Below are positions 24,504 to 33,423 of a DNA stretch of 63,018 nt, piece by piece; position 1 is the stretch's first letter; every line of letters starts with the position of its first letter. Below the pieces are notes generated by a model. It did not search any database. It was given only the letters and a program-made list of their open reading frames with translations, and had not been told where the DNA came from. The DNA is from Lautropia sp. (GTDB lineage Bacteria; Pseudomonadota; Gammaproteobacteria; Burkholderiales; Burkholderiaceae_E), in contig JAUMZD010000017.1 of NCBI GenBank assembly GCA_030528325.1, forward strand, positions 1 through 63,018, in the 5' to 3' direction. The translations under genes and the position numbers were made by a program.

Positions 24504-25598
24504 TCAGCGCCCGCCCTGGGCCATCCGGTGGGCGATCATGGGTGTGCCGGTGATGGTGGGCAGGCTCGTGGCATCGACTGCCACATGGATCTGGCTGTCC
24601 GGGCTGAGCCAGCGCCATGTTTCGAAGGATGCCCCTGTGCCGGCAGCGGACAGGGTTGCGTCCGTTTCCTGAAGATAGTGTCCCTGATAGGCGATTTCCT
24701 GACCGGGTTGCCATTCAGCTGGCAGTTGCCACAGCGAGCAGCTCTGGCGCCGATATACCGTGTCCAGCCGGGCCGTCAGGCAGAGGCCGAACTCCCGCTC
24801 GCCACGGCCGGGAATCACGCTCAGCTCCACATGGTCCGCGTCAGGGTTGCCCCAGGTCTGGATGGGCGTGTCCCAGGTCAGCAGCATGTTTCCGTGCACC
24901 GTCATCACCGACGGCGCGGCCACCCGGGTGCTGACGCCTGGGCGCACCGCCCGCTGATCGAGGCCGGGACTGAGCGCCATGTCCAGATACTGGCCGAGCC
25001 GAAGCAGCCCGGAGGCCAGTGGCCGACCCTTGTCGACGGGGGACTGATGCGACGCATCGCCCTCGGCTTCTACAGCCCACAGCCGCAGCTTCAGCTCGAG
25101 CATTTCCTGATTGTGCTGTGCCCCCTGGGTGAAGGAGCGTGTGCTGTAGATATAGGCGCCTCGCTGCGGATCCTGAGCGGGCAGGATCCGTTGATCCACA
25201 TAGAAGGTCGGCAGTATCGGCCCGGATCCGGATGTGGATTCGGACCACGGCACCGCCTGCGTGAAGCGGGGGAAATGCCCGCCTTGCCGGTTGGTTTCGG
25301 TACGCAGCGCCTGCGCCAGCACGTCACCCCGGATGCCCTGGGCCGAGATGGGACGGGTTTCCGGCGCCTGCCGAAGCTCGGGCCCGCGCTTGTGGTGCGA
25401 CGGGATCACGGACGCCAGCGTCCGGGGTGGGAGGACATCAGCCTGAAGGATGGTCGGGGTGCCGGATGTCAGCACGGTGGCTGCCGACAGCGTGATGGCC
25501 GTCGGGGTGCCGGTATCGTGGGTGCAGCCGGCCAGTGCGGCCAGCAGCATCAGCGTCAGACAGGAGCGATCATGATGGCCCGTGCGGATGGGGGACAT
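24504..25598 (-). CDS. Lipoprotein of unknown function
   Basis: 364 aa. The signal peptide ends in a lipobox (LMLLAALAGC, Cys near residue 25). The mature protein has no recognisable domain. Features include NRQGGHFPRF, YIYSTRSFTQGAQHNQEMLE, a repeated beta-type rhythm and two Cys pairs near FGLCLTARLDTVYRRQSCSL. The ATG read from 25598 gives a normal signal; an upstream in-frame Met would add a Arg/His-rich leader with no signal character. Codon use looks like the neighbours. Convergent with mrpG. Confidence 0.6.
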   Translation of the reverse strand: MSPIRTGHHDRSCLTLMLLAALAGCTHDTGTPTAITLSAATVLTSGTPTILQADVLPPRTLASVIPSHHKRGPELRQAPETRPISAQGIRGDVLAQALRTETNRQGGHFPRFTQAVPWSESTSGSGPILPTFYVDQRILPAQDPQRGAYIYSTRSFTQGAQHNQEMLELKLRLWAVEAEGDASHQSPVDKGRPLASGLLRLGQYLDMALSPGLDQRAVRPGVSTRVAAPSVMTVHGNMLLTWDTPIQTWGNPDADHVELSVIPGRGEREFGLCLTARLDTVYRRQSCSLWQLPAEWQPGQEIAYQGHYLQETDATLSAAGTGASFETWRWLSPDSQIHVAVDATSLPTITGTPMIAHRMAQGGR

Positions 25599-25865
25599 GA
25601 GAGGTTGCCTTCCTGGTTGATGTCGGTGTCGTTCTTGGCCGGTTGCCTGTCGACAGGCCGGCAGACGCAAAGGTACGACAAATTTTCCGACAGTCGGCTA
25701 CGGAAGGCGGCTTTCAGGGGCTGCACGCGCCCAGTGGCGGGCGGTGGCCGACGGGTGGCGGCGTCTGCCTCGATGGAAGGCGCCCCGGTGGCTGGCTGAG
25801 GTCAGGGACGCCGGTGGTGGCGGGGTGTTTCGTTGCCCGGTTCAGCGCTGTTCCCGGAGCCGGTT

Positions 25866-26477
25866 TCAGAGGTGGCCGTCCTGCAGTAACCGGACGAATG
25901 CCTGCTGGCTCAGTCGTCGGTTTTCCTTGTGGCTGACCGCGCCGTTCTCGTAGTGAAAAAGCTCGAACTCGACCCAGCCATCGCTCTGAACGGTGCTGCC
26001 GGTGGTGTCAGAGCCGTGTAGGGACGCGGTGGTATCGGCGTCGCCCGTTTCAGCGGCTGAATCAGGGGCTGCCGCCGACGTGGTGTCACCACCGCTGGGG
26101 GAAGGGCTGCTGCCGGCAGAGGATGCCTCCCCATCCGGCTTCGCATCCAGCACCACGACCGATCGGGTCAGGATCGGCAGGGCGTCTGCCCAGGGCAGGG
26201 TGTGGGCGTGGGCCGGTTCGTGCAGCATGCTGCCACGGCCGAAGTCGTAGGCAGGCGGCGTGCCCTGCGTCCAGATCGGGCGCATCACGCGCTCGGCGGC
26301 GGTCGGTTTTCGTCCCAGGCTCGCAGCCAGCGCGTCGTTGGCAGCCTTGTCGGCCCGCATGTCGAGGCTGATGTCGAGGCTGGCCCGGAAGGCTTCGGGC
26401 ACACCGAAGGCCCAGCCCTGGGCGTAACCCTGGTCAAAGACGGCATTCGGGCTTTCGGTGCGGCGGCGCTTGCTCAT
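25866..26477 (-). CDS. Hypothetical protein
   Basis: 203 aa, start MSKRRRTESPNAVFDQGYAQ. No signal peptide or membrane segment. The middle (about 118-160) is low-complexity Ser/Ala/Gly/Asp/Thr. The ends look folded (FDQGYAQGWAFGVPEAFRAS, and GWVEFELFHYENGAVSHKEN near the C-terminus). Family not recognised. It sits 85 nt downstream of the HvfC-like gene on the same strand, so the two may be cotranscribed. Confidence 0.5.
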   Translation of the reverse strand: MSKRRRTESPNAVFDQGYAQGWAFGVPEAFRASLDISLDMRADKAANDALAASLGRKPTAAERVMRPIWTQGTPPAYDFGRGSMLHEPAHAHTLPWADALPILTRSVVVLDAKPDGEASSAGSSPSPSGGDTTSAAAPDSAAETGDADTTASLHGSDTTGSTVQSDGWVEFELFHYENGAVSHKENRRLSQQAFVRLLQDGHL

Positions 26478-26562
26478 GGGGGTAACGGCGGTTCAGGAAG
26501 GAGCGGTGATTGTATGCTGCTGGATTGTTCAGTCAGAAACGATCGGTCTGGAACATCGGGGC

Positions 26563-27303
26563 TCAATCAGCCATCTTCTCCCACAACAGCTGCTCCCGAA
26601 TCCAGTCTGCTTTCAGTGCCTGTGTCTGTTCGACGATGACGGCGGTATCCACCTCCAGCTGCCTGGCGAGCTTCTGGCAGGCCCGATGCCAGTCGCAGCC
26701 ATTGGTCTGAAGGATGCCGAGCATCTGCGCGGCTGCCGGGCTGAGCTGGGAGAAGCGGATGTCGCCGGCCCGGTTCTGGTAAACGGCGAAGAAGCTCAGC
26801 TCGGGTGCGATGGCGACGTGATCGGGGCGGATCTGTTGAACGGGCCAGTCATAGGCCTGAAGCCGCAGGCGTGGGCTCAGTGCAATGCCTTGCGGGCCGT
26901 ACTCGGGGGCCTTCTGCGTGGCGCTGATGACTTCCATCTCGATCCACTCGTAATGCGCCAGTTCGGGCATCCACGGTGGCAGCTGGCCCGCTTCGGCCGG
27001 GCCTTGCAGGAAGGCGATGAAGGCGCGCGGCACCTGATGCACATGGGTGGCCTCGTGCAGGCCGTCGCTGGCGAGAAAGCGGTCCAGCAGCGTTTTCCAG
27101 TCTTCGTCACCGATCAGCTGCCGGCAGAGCGGAAAGCAGCGTGTGACGATGTCGGTCATGGCATGGCGCATCTGGGCGAGCTGGGCTTCGACCCCCTGGG
27201 GGGCGGCACCATTGGGCAGCGGCTGATGGTTGCGCTGCAGATAGTCCTTCAGTGCCAGCTGGATGTCTGACAGCCGGGTCTTGTCGTGCTTGGCATCGGC
27301 CAT
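26563..27303 (-). CDS. HvfC/DUF2063-family protein (putative DNA-binding/RiPP-associated), orphan
   Basis: 246 aa. The N-terminal DUF2063 pattern is clear: a helical start, FPLCRQLIGDEDWKTLLDRF (the family has FPxLxxLLGDExFxxLxxxF), then PRAFIAFLQ and LPPWMPELAHYEWIEMEV. The C-terminal half matches the HvfC_C-type domain loosely. HvfC homologues usually work with a DUF692 protein (HvfB) and a Cys-rich precursor peptide in metal-binding RiPP systems; neither is beside this gene. AAGGAG lies 8 nt before the ATG read from 27303. Confidence 0.75.
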   Translation of the reverse strand: MADAKHDKTRLSDIQLALKDYLQRNHQPLPNGAAPQGVEAQLAQMRHAMTDIVTRCFPLCRQLIGDEDWKTLLDRFLASDGLHEATHVHQVPRAFIAFLQGPAEAGQLPPWMPELAHYEWIEMEVISATQKAPEYGPQGIALSPRLRLQAYDWPVQQIRPDHVAIAPELSFFAVYQNRAGDIRFSQLSPAAAQMLGILQTNGCDWHRACQKLARQLEVDTAVIVEQTQALKADWIREQLLWEKMAD

Positions 27304-27462
27304 GATGTCTCCTTGTATTTTGGGGGCACTCTAGCAGCTTTCTGGTTCCTCAAGTGCTTGAAAAGATAGGGGTATTCACTGAAGCGACCACTGCAGCGGG
27401 GCAGAGTGTCCATTCATCGACCGCCTGTCGGCAGCGGGCTGATCTGTCGCTACGCTGGCCGG

Positions 27463-29289
27463 ATGAAAACTGCCGCCCCTGCATCCGATCCAGAGACACT
27501 GCCCGTGTCCCGGCCCATGAAGCCGGGCGAGCCCGGTCGCCGGCTGAGCATCGAGCGGCTGCTGATGCTGCTGTCGGCGGAAGGGCAGATTAGTGCCGAG
27601 ATGGCGGCCACACTCGTCCGCGATGCCAGCCTGTCGTCGGCAGACCGGCATCCGCTCGTGATGATCGCCGAGCGCAAGCTGAAATCGCTTCAGCCCCCGT
27701 ACCGGGTGCTGGAGCTGGACTGGCTATGCCAGTGGCTGGCCGACCGGGCGGGCGTCAGCTACCAGCGGATCGACCCGCTGAAGGTGGATTTCTCGCGTAT
27801 CGGCGAAGTGATGAGCAAGGCTTATGCCAGCCGTTTCCGCATCCTGCCGCTGGAGGTGAGTGCCGATTCGGTGGTGATCGCCACGGCCGAGCCGTACCTG
27901 ACGGAATGGGTGGGGGAACTCACGCACACGCTCAGGAAGCGTGTGGTACCGGTGATGGCCAATCCGCTGGATCTTCAGCGCTATCTGGTCGAGTTCTTCA
28001 GTCTGGCCAGCACGATCCGCAGTGCGCAACGCAGCGGGCAGGCCGGGGCGCAGAACAATTTCGAGCAATTGGTGGAGCTGGGCAGGAACGGGCGCAACTT
28101 CGATGCGAACGACCAGCACATCGTGACGCTGGTGGACTGGCTCTGGCAGTATGCCTTCGAGCAGCGGGCCTCCGACATCCATCTGGAGCCACGGCGCGAT
28201 CTGGGCGTGGTGCGCTTCCGGATTGACGGGGTGCTGAACAATGTCTATCAGGTGCCACCGGGGGTGATGTCGGCGATGACGAGCCGCATCAAGCTGCTGG
28301 GCCGGATGGACGTGGTGGAGAAGCGCCGGCCGCAGGATGGGCGGATCAAGACACGGGCGGCCGACGGTCACGAGATCGAGCTGCGGCTCTCGACGCTGCC
28401 CACGGCCTTCGGCGAAAAGCTCGTGATGCGGGTCTTCGATCCGACCGTGCTGTCACGCGATTTCGAGCAGCTGGGTCTCGGCGGCGAGGATCTGGGCCGC
28501 TGGCAGGCGATGACGGGGCGAAGCCACGGCATCGTGCTGGTGACGGGGCCGACCGGTTCGGGCAAGACGACGACGCTCTATGCCACCTTGCGGGCGCTGG
28601 CGACCGAAGAAGTGAACGTGTCCACCATCGAGGATCCGATCGAGATGGTGGAGAACAGCTTCAACCAGATGCAGGTTCAGCCCTCGATCGATCTGGGCTT
28701 TGCCGATGGCATCCGCGCGCTGATGCGCCAGGATCCGGACATCATCATGGTGGGCGAGATCCGCGATCTGGAGACGGCCGAGATGGCGGTGCAGGCGGCG
28801 CTGACCGGGCATCTGGTGATCTCGACGCTGCACACCAACGACGCGCCGAGCGCGATCACCCGGCTGCTGGATCTGGGCGTGCCGGCCTATCTGCTGCAAT
28901 CGACGCTGATCGGCGTGATGGCCCAGCGGCTGACGCGCACGCTGTGTCCGGCCTGCAAGCAGCCCGATGGCGAGATCAGTGACGAGGTCTGGGCGGATTT
29001 CGTCAAGCCCTATCGCAAGGTGCCGAAACCGGCCACGGTCTACCGGGCCGTGGGTTGTCTGTCCTGTCGGATGACGGGTTTCCGGGGAAGGACGGGGCTG
29101 TACGAGATCCTGATGAACGATGAGGAGATCCGCCGCCACATCGTCGAGAAGCCCGAGTTGCGCAAGCTTCGCCTTAGCGCGATCAAGGCCGGCATGCGTC
29201 CGCTGCGTCTGGCCGGCGCGGCGGCCGTGACGGCGGGCATCACCACGCTGGGCGAGGCCATCCGCCATGCGCCGCCGGTGGAGTTGTAG
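27463..29289 (+). CDS. GspE/PulE-family secretion ATPase, standalone
   Basis: About 608 aa. The N-terminal region (to about 180) resembles the MshEN/GspE N1-N2 domains. Then come Walker A GPTGSGKTTT, the Asp box, Walker B PDIIMVGEIRD, the His box HLVISTLHTNDA and a tetra-Cys zinc motif (CPACKQ ... CLSC). Such ATPases drive type II secretion or type IV pilus assembly. No secretin, inner-membrane platform or pseudopilin gene is adjacent. Start is uncertain: ATG at 27463 has no clear Shine-Dalgarno; GTG at 27406 and ATG at 27517 are alternatives. Confidence 0.88.
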   Translation: MKTAAPASDPETLPVSRPMKPGEPGRRLSIERLLMLLSAEGQISAEMAATLVRDASLSSADRHPLVMIAERKLKSLQPPYRVLELDWLCQWLADRAGVSYQRIDPLKVDFSRIGEVMSKAYASRFRILPLEVSADSVVIATAEPYLTEWVGELTHTLRKRVVPVMANPLDLQRYLVEFFSLASTIRSAQRSGQAGAQNNFEQLVELGRNGRNFDANDQHIVTLVDWLWQYAFEQRASDIHLEPRRDLGVVRFRIDGVLNNVYQVPPGVMSAMTSRIKLLGRMDVVEKRRPQDGRIKTRAADGHEIELRLSTLPTAFGEKLVMRVFDPTVLSRDFEQLGLGGEDLGRWQAMTGRSHGIVLVTGPTGSGKTTTLYATLRALATEEVNVSTIEDPIEMVENSFNQMQVQPSIDLGFADGIRALMRQDPDIIMVGEIRDLETAEMAVQAALTGHLVISTLHTNDAPSAITRLLDLGVPAYLLQSTLIGVMAQRLTRTLCPACKQPDGEISDEVWADFVKPYRKVPKPATVYRAVGCLSCRMTGFRGRTGLYEILMNDEEIRRHIVEKPELRKLRLSAIKAGMRPLRLAGAAAVTAGITTLGEAIRHAPPVEL

Positions 29290-29318
29290 CGGTTCAGCCT
29301 TTCTGAGGCTGCCGGCGG

Positions 29319-29930
29319 TCAACGGGTCGATTGGGGCACGCCGACGGTGACGGGCGGCACCCACGGGCATTCGGGCTTGAAGGTGCCGGACAGCAGCTGG
29401 CTCTTGTACTGGGCGAAGCTGATCGGTTCCAGCGGTTCCACCGCATCGAGCCGGTAGATGCCCCAGCCGTGGCTGCCCTTGACCGGCTTGTTGTGCAGCT
29501 GGCCCGGTTTCAGCGCGTCGAGCATGGCCAGCGTGTCCCTGGCCCAGCGGCAGGTGGCGAAGGCCTCCAGCGCCCCCCCTTTGGGGGCGCTTTCCGGGTG
29601 TTTCGAGTGTTCGCGAGCCACCTTGGCGAAGTCAGCGCCGGTACGAAGCTTTGCCAACCATTCACGGGCGCTGGCTTCGTCGGGCAGCAGGATGTAGCTG
29701 ACCTTGTACATCTTCATGCCTTTCACGCTCTGGCGATAGGCATCGTATTCCTCGCCAAGCACCTTGTCGCTGATCGGTTGGGGGGAGGGGACATCGGGCT
29801 GGTCGCCGATGGCGGCGGGATCGGGCAGTTCGTCCCGGGTCGTAGCGGTACTCGTGTCGGTGAGCAGGAAAGTGCCGGCCAGGAAGACCAGCATCAGGCA
29901 GGCGGTAGAGGGAAGTCGGGTGAGCTTCAT
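29319..29930 (-). CDS. Exported PpiC-type (parvulin) peptidyl-prolyl isomerase
   Basis: 203 aa. Signal peptide (about 1-28), then a parvulin domain at about 70-160: YKVSYILLPDEASAREWLAK, ADFAKVAREHSKHPESAPKG and GQLHNKPVKGSHGWGIYRLD. The usual parvulin GWF step reads HGWGIYRL. It probably helps fold exported proteins. The ATG read from 29930 starts MKLTRLPSTA. It is convergent with the GspE-like gene (29-nt gap) and precedes nothing obviously related. Confidence 0.75.
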   Translation of the reverse strand: MKLTRLPSTACLMLVFLAGTFLLTDTSTATTRDELPDPAAIGDQPDVPSPQPISDKVLGEEYDAYRQSVKGMKMYKVSYILLPDEASAREWLAKLRTGADFAKVAREHSKHPESAPKGGALEAFATCRWARDTLAMLDALKPGQLHNKPVKGSHGWGIYRLDAVEPLEPISFAQYKSQLLSGTFKPECPWVPPVTVGVPQSTR

Positions 29931-29983
29931 GGCTGGAATCGGCAAGAGCGTGTGGGGTGCATCTCGGGCAGGCGGGTGACTCG

Positions 29984-31960
29984 TCAGCCCATCAGGCCGT
30001 GCAGCGGGATCACGTCGATCCAGTCACCCTCGGCCACGGGGCCGAGCGCTTCCGGCAGTACGGCCACGCCGTCGGCATCGGCCAGCGTGCGCATCATGGC
30101 GGAACTCTGGCTGCCGTTCACGGTGGCCACCGGGCGGCCCTGTTCGTCGCGGTGCAGGCGAACGCGCTGGTATTCGGTGCGACCGGCCTTCTTCTCGAAG
30201 GGGGCACCGGCTCTGGCACGGATCGTCTGCAGGGTCTCAGGCGCGGCGCCGGCCATCTGCCGCAGTGCATCGCCAATGATGAAACGATAGCTGATGAAGG
30301 CGGCCACCGGGTTGCCGGGCAGGCCGAAAAGGATGGCCGGGCCGATGCGTCCGACGATCAGCGGCCGGCCGGGGCGCAGGCGGAGCTTCCAGGCACGGGC
30401 TTCACCGGCGGTGTCCGTCACCTGCTGGATCAGGTCTGCATCGCCGGCGGCGGCGCCTCCGGTTGTCAGGATCACGTCCACGCGGGTGGCGGCCTCGATC
30501 AGCGCCGTCCTCAGGGCATCGGGCTGGTCGGGCAGGGCGCCCAGATCCACGGCCTCGAAGCCCTGCTGGCGGGCCATGGCCAGCAGCGTATGGCGATTGC
30601 TGTCGAAGATCTGAGCGTCTGCCCGCTGTTCGCCGAGCTGTTTCAGCTCGTTGCCGGTGGACAGGCAGCCGATGCGCAGTCGGCGCCAGACGGGCAGGCT
30701 GCTCAGGCCCAGCGAGGCGGCGACGCCGATATCAGCCGGGGTCAGTCGCCGACCGGCCGGCAGGGCGACATCGCCGGTGCGCATGTCCTCGCCACGGCGG
30801 CGTACATGCTGGCCGGCCCGAACGCCCGGAGACACGACGATGCAGGCCCCGGTGGCATCGGCGGCGGCGTCCGCATGGCCAGCTTCCCCTTCGAGCAAAC
30901 GGACATCCTCCTGCATCACGACGGTATCGGCGCCAACGGGCATCGGTGCACCCGTCATGATGCGTTGTGCCTGTCCGGCGGGGAGCACCGGGGCTGGGGC
31001 ATCGCCTGCCAGGGTACGCCCGGCCACGGGCAGCCGGCTATCCGCAGTCGGGTCGAGATCGACATGGCGCAGCGCATAGCCATCCATCGCGGCGTTGTCA
31101 TGGCCGGGCAGGTCGAAGGGAGCCTCGATCGCACTGGCCAGGATGCGCCCCAGACTCTCGCCCAGCGACACGGTTTCGATGCTCACCGGTGTGGGCACAT
31201 AGCGTGCGATCAGCACGCGCGCCTGCGCGACAGGAACGGCGCGGGGGTCGAAGCCGTGTTCTGCCTGTTCAAGGCGGCTCAGGCTCATCTCAGCCGGAAA
31301 CGGGGTGGATGTCGTCGTGCTCATGATGCGTGTCGCTTCATGCCAGGCATCTGGCGTGTTGATGTTGAAGAAGGCCGCCTCGTGTTCGAAAGGGACGATG
31401 AGGGCATCGTGCTGACGGTAGAAGGCCTGTACGCGATGCTGGCCTGCCGTCAGGGTTTCCGTCAGTGAGGCCAGCAGGCTCCGGTGGACGACGGCCAGGA
31501 GCGGATGTGCCCGGCCCGTCGGGTCGGCGGCGTGCGCCAGCCATCGCCGTTCATGCCGTGCGGCAGTCAGCAGCTGCCCGACCCAGTCCGGTGACGTGAA
31601 CGGCGTATCGCAGGCGGTCACGGCCAGCCATTCGGCATCGGTGGCGAGCAGGGCCGCATGGATGCCGGCCAGTGGCCCGGGCTGCCCGGGGAAACGATCC
31701 GGGATCACCGGATAGCCGAATCGCTGGTACCAGGGCAGGTGCCGGTTGGCGTTGACGAGAAGGTGGTTCACTTGCGGCGCCAGCTGCCGGATCTGCCAGA
31801 GTACCAGCGGCAAGTCGCCGAGCAGCAGCAAGCCCTTGTCGATGGCATGACCGCCTGTCTGCATCCGGCGGGCACTGCCGCCAGCCAGGATCACACCAGC
31901 CACGCGGGGCGGGATCTGGATGTCCTTGTCCATCAATGGGTTCATGTCCGTGGTGTCCAT
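29984..31960 (-). CDS. MobA-MoeA fusion, molybdenum cofactor biosynthesis
   Basis: 658 aa. Residues about 18-212 are a MobA guanylyltransferase (GVILAGGSARRM, a Lys in DKGLLLLGD, PGPLAGIHAAL, ACDTPF). Residues about 225-658 are MoeA molybdopterin molybdotransferase (LPGHDNAAMDGYALRHVDL, DVILTTGGAAAGDADLI, LFGLPGNPVAAFISYRF). MoeA inserts Mo into adenylated molybdopterin and MobA then adds GMP, so the fusion joins consecutive steps. The join is in frame with no stop. An internal ATG near the boundary (MSTTTSTPF) could permit separate MoeA expression. moaA lies 90 nt upstream on the same strand. Confidence 0.92.
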   Translation of the reverse strand: MDTTDMNPLMDKDIQIPPRVAGVILAGGSARRMQTGGHAIDKGLLLLGDLPLVLWQIRQLAPQVNHLLVNANRHLPWYQRFGYPVIPDRFPGQPGPLAGIHAALLATDAEWLAVTACDTPFTSPDWVGQLLTAARHERRWLAHAADPTGRAHPLLAVVHRSLLASLTETLTAGQHRVQAFYRQHDALIVPFEHEAAFFNINTPDAWHEATRIMSTTTSTPFPAEMSLSRLEQAEHGFDPRAVPVAQARVLIARYVPTPVSIETVSLGESLGRILASAIEAPFDLPGHDNAAMDGYALRHVDLDPTADSRLPVAGRTLAGDAPAPVLPAGQAQRIMTGAPMPVGADTVVMQEDVRLLEGEAGHADAAADATGACIVVSPGVRAGQHVRRRGEDMRTGDVALPAGRRLTPADIGVAASLGLSSLPVWRRLRIGCLSTGNELKQLGEQRADAQIFDSNRHTLLAMARQQGFEAVDLGALPDQPDALRTALIEAATRVDVILTTGGAAAGDADLIQQVTDTAGEARAWKLRLRPGRPLIVGRIGPAILFGLPGNPVAAFISYRFIIGDALRQMAGAAPETLQTIRARAGAPFEKKAGRTEYQRVRLHRDEQGRPVATVNGSQSSAMMRTLADADGVAVLPEALGPVAEGDWIDVIPLHGLMG

Positions 31961-32049
31961 GGGCGCACCCGAATCAGTGGGTCAACGTGTGACAGCGCCT
32001 GTCAGGTGGGCACGCGGGCCTCTGTGCTGGCGCGGAGGCGTCACACGCT

Positions 32050-33186
32050 TCAGCCGCCGATGTAGCTCATCTCGATCCGCCGGGGGGCGATATCGGCCGA
32101 GTCCGGTGTCTGTGGGCTACGAAGCGCCGAGTAGCGGTCCTGGCGGCCCTGCCAGAGTGCGCTCAGCGCCGTCAGTATCTCGGCCGTGCTTCGGCCGCCG
32201 CGCAGCAGGGCTTTCAGGTCGTAACCCTGGTGCGCGAAGAGGCAGGTGTAGAGCTGACCTTCGGTCGACAGGCGCAGACGCGAACAGTCTCCACAGAAAG
32301 GCTGGGTGACGGAAGAGATCAGGCCGATCTCGCCCGAACCGTCGACGAAGCGCCAGCGCGAGGCCACCTCACCGGGGTAGTTGGCCTCCAGCGGCTCGAG
32401 CGGATGCACGGCCTGGATGCGGGCGAGCACCTCACTGCTCGGCAGCACCTCGTCCATCCGCCAGCCGTTCGTGGCGCCCACGTCCATGTATTCGATAAAG
32501 CGAAGGATATGGCCGCTGCCACGAAAATGCTCGACCATCGGCAGGATCTCGGCATCGTTCAGGCCACGCCGGACCACCATGTTGACCTTGATGTGGCGGA
32601 AACCGGCCGCACGGGCGGCCTCGATGCCGTCCAGCACGCGGGCAACCGGGTAGTCGGCATCATTCAGCCGTCTGAAAAGCGCATCATCGAGGCTGTCGAG
32701 GCTGACGGTCAGGCGGTTCAGGCCGGCAGCCCGCAGCGCTTCGGCCTTTCGGGCAAGCAGCGAACCATTGGTGGTCAGCGTCAGCTCCACAGGCTGCCCA
32801 TCCGGACAGCGGAGCCGGGCGAGCTGTTCGATCAGCCGTTCGAGGTTGCGCCGAAGCAGGGGCTCCCCGCCGGTCAGGCGGATCTTGCGAACCCCCAGCG
32901 CGACGAACAGACGGGCCAGTCCGGCAATCTCCTCGAAGCTCAGCAGCGCGCTGTGCGGCAGAAATTCATGATCCTTGCCGAACACTTCCCGGGGCATGCA
33001 GTACGAGCACCGGAAGTTGCAGCGGTCGGTGACGGAGATGCGCAGATCGTGCAGCGGACGGCCCAGCGCGTCAGGCAACGAGCCGTCGAGCAGCGGGACG
33101 GCAGCCAGCCCGTCCGGCAGGATGGGGGGCTGATCGCCAGTCCGGTGTTCACGAACATCGACGATGGGAATGACGCGTTGCGGCAT
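32050..33186 (-). CDS. moaA: GTP 3',8-cyclase MoaA
   Basis: 378 aa radical SAM enzyme for the first step of molybdenum cofactor synthesis. The SAM-binding 4Fe-4S cluster motif is CNFRCSYC (Cys56, 60, 63). The second cluster is [10 protein letters not shown] plus the Cys in LYTCLF. The C-terminal Gly-Gly (SYIGG) needed for activity is present. The N-terminal extension of about 45 residues is typical of proteobacterial long forms. ATG read from 33186. moaA and the mobA-moeA fusion are likely cotranscribed; moaC, moaD and moaE are not in the window. Confidence 0.96.
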   Translation of the reverse strand: MPQRVIPIVDVREHRTGDQPPILPDGLAAVPLLDGSLPDALGRPLHDLRISVTDRCNFRCSYCMPREVFGKDHEFLPHSALLSFEEIAGLARLFVALGVRKIRLTGGEPLLRRNLERLIEQLARLRCPDGQPVELTLTTNGSLLARKAEALRAAGLNRLTVSLDSLDDALFRRLNDADYPVARVLDGIEAARAAGFRHIKVNMVVRRGLNDAEILPMVEHFRGSGHILRFIEYMDVGATNGWRMDEVLPSSEVLARIQAVHPLEPLEANYPGEVASRWRFVDGSGEIGLISSVTQPFCGDCSRLRLSTEGQLYTCLFAHQGYDLKALLRGGRSTAEILTALSALWQGRQDRYSALRSPQTPDSADIAPRRIEMSYIGG

Positions 33187-33215
33187 CGGTGAAGAGCAGT
33201 GAGAGACGGAGACCA

Positions 33216-33260
33216 GGAGCTTGGGCGGCAGCCCGCGACTTTCCTGCCGCCCAGGCTCCC
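33216..33260. repeat. GGAGCTTGGGC repeat, head-to-head pair
   Basis: GGAGCTTGGGCGGCA meets an inverted long copy (CCCGCGACTTTCCTGCC then GCCCAGGCTCC), forming a near-palindrome of 45 bp between moaA and the 3' end of rne. The rest of the 237-bp spacer shows no gene. Confidence 0.75.
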
Positions 33261-33423
33261 AGGGAACATCCTACGCCAGGATCGGCTTTCGGTGAACGAT
33301 GGTCGATGCAAGGGTGCCGAATTCTGCCCGCAGGGCAATGGGGGCCCAAGATGAAACTGCCCACCGGTGAAGCCGCCACATCGAGTGGCTTCAGCGCGGA
33401 CGGGCAGAGGGATCAGCAGGGGA

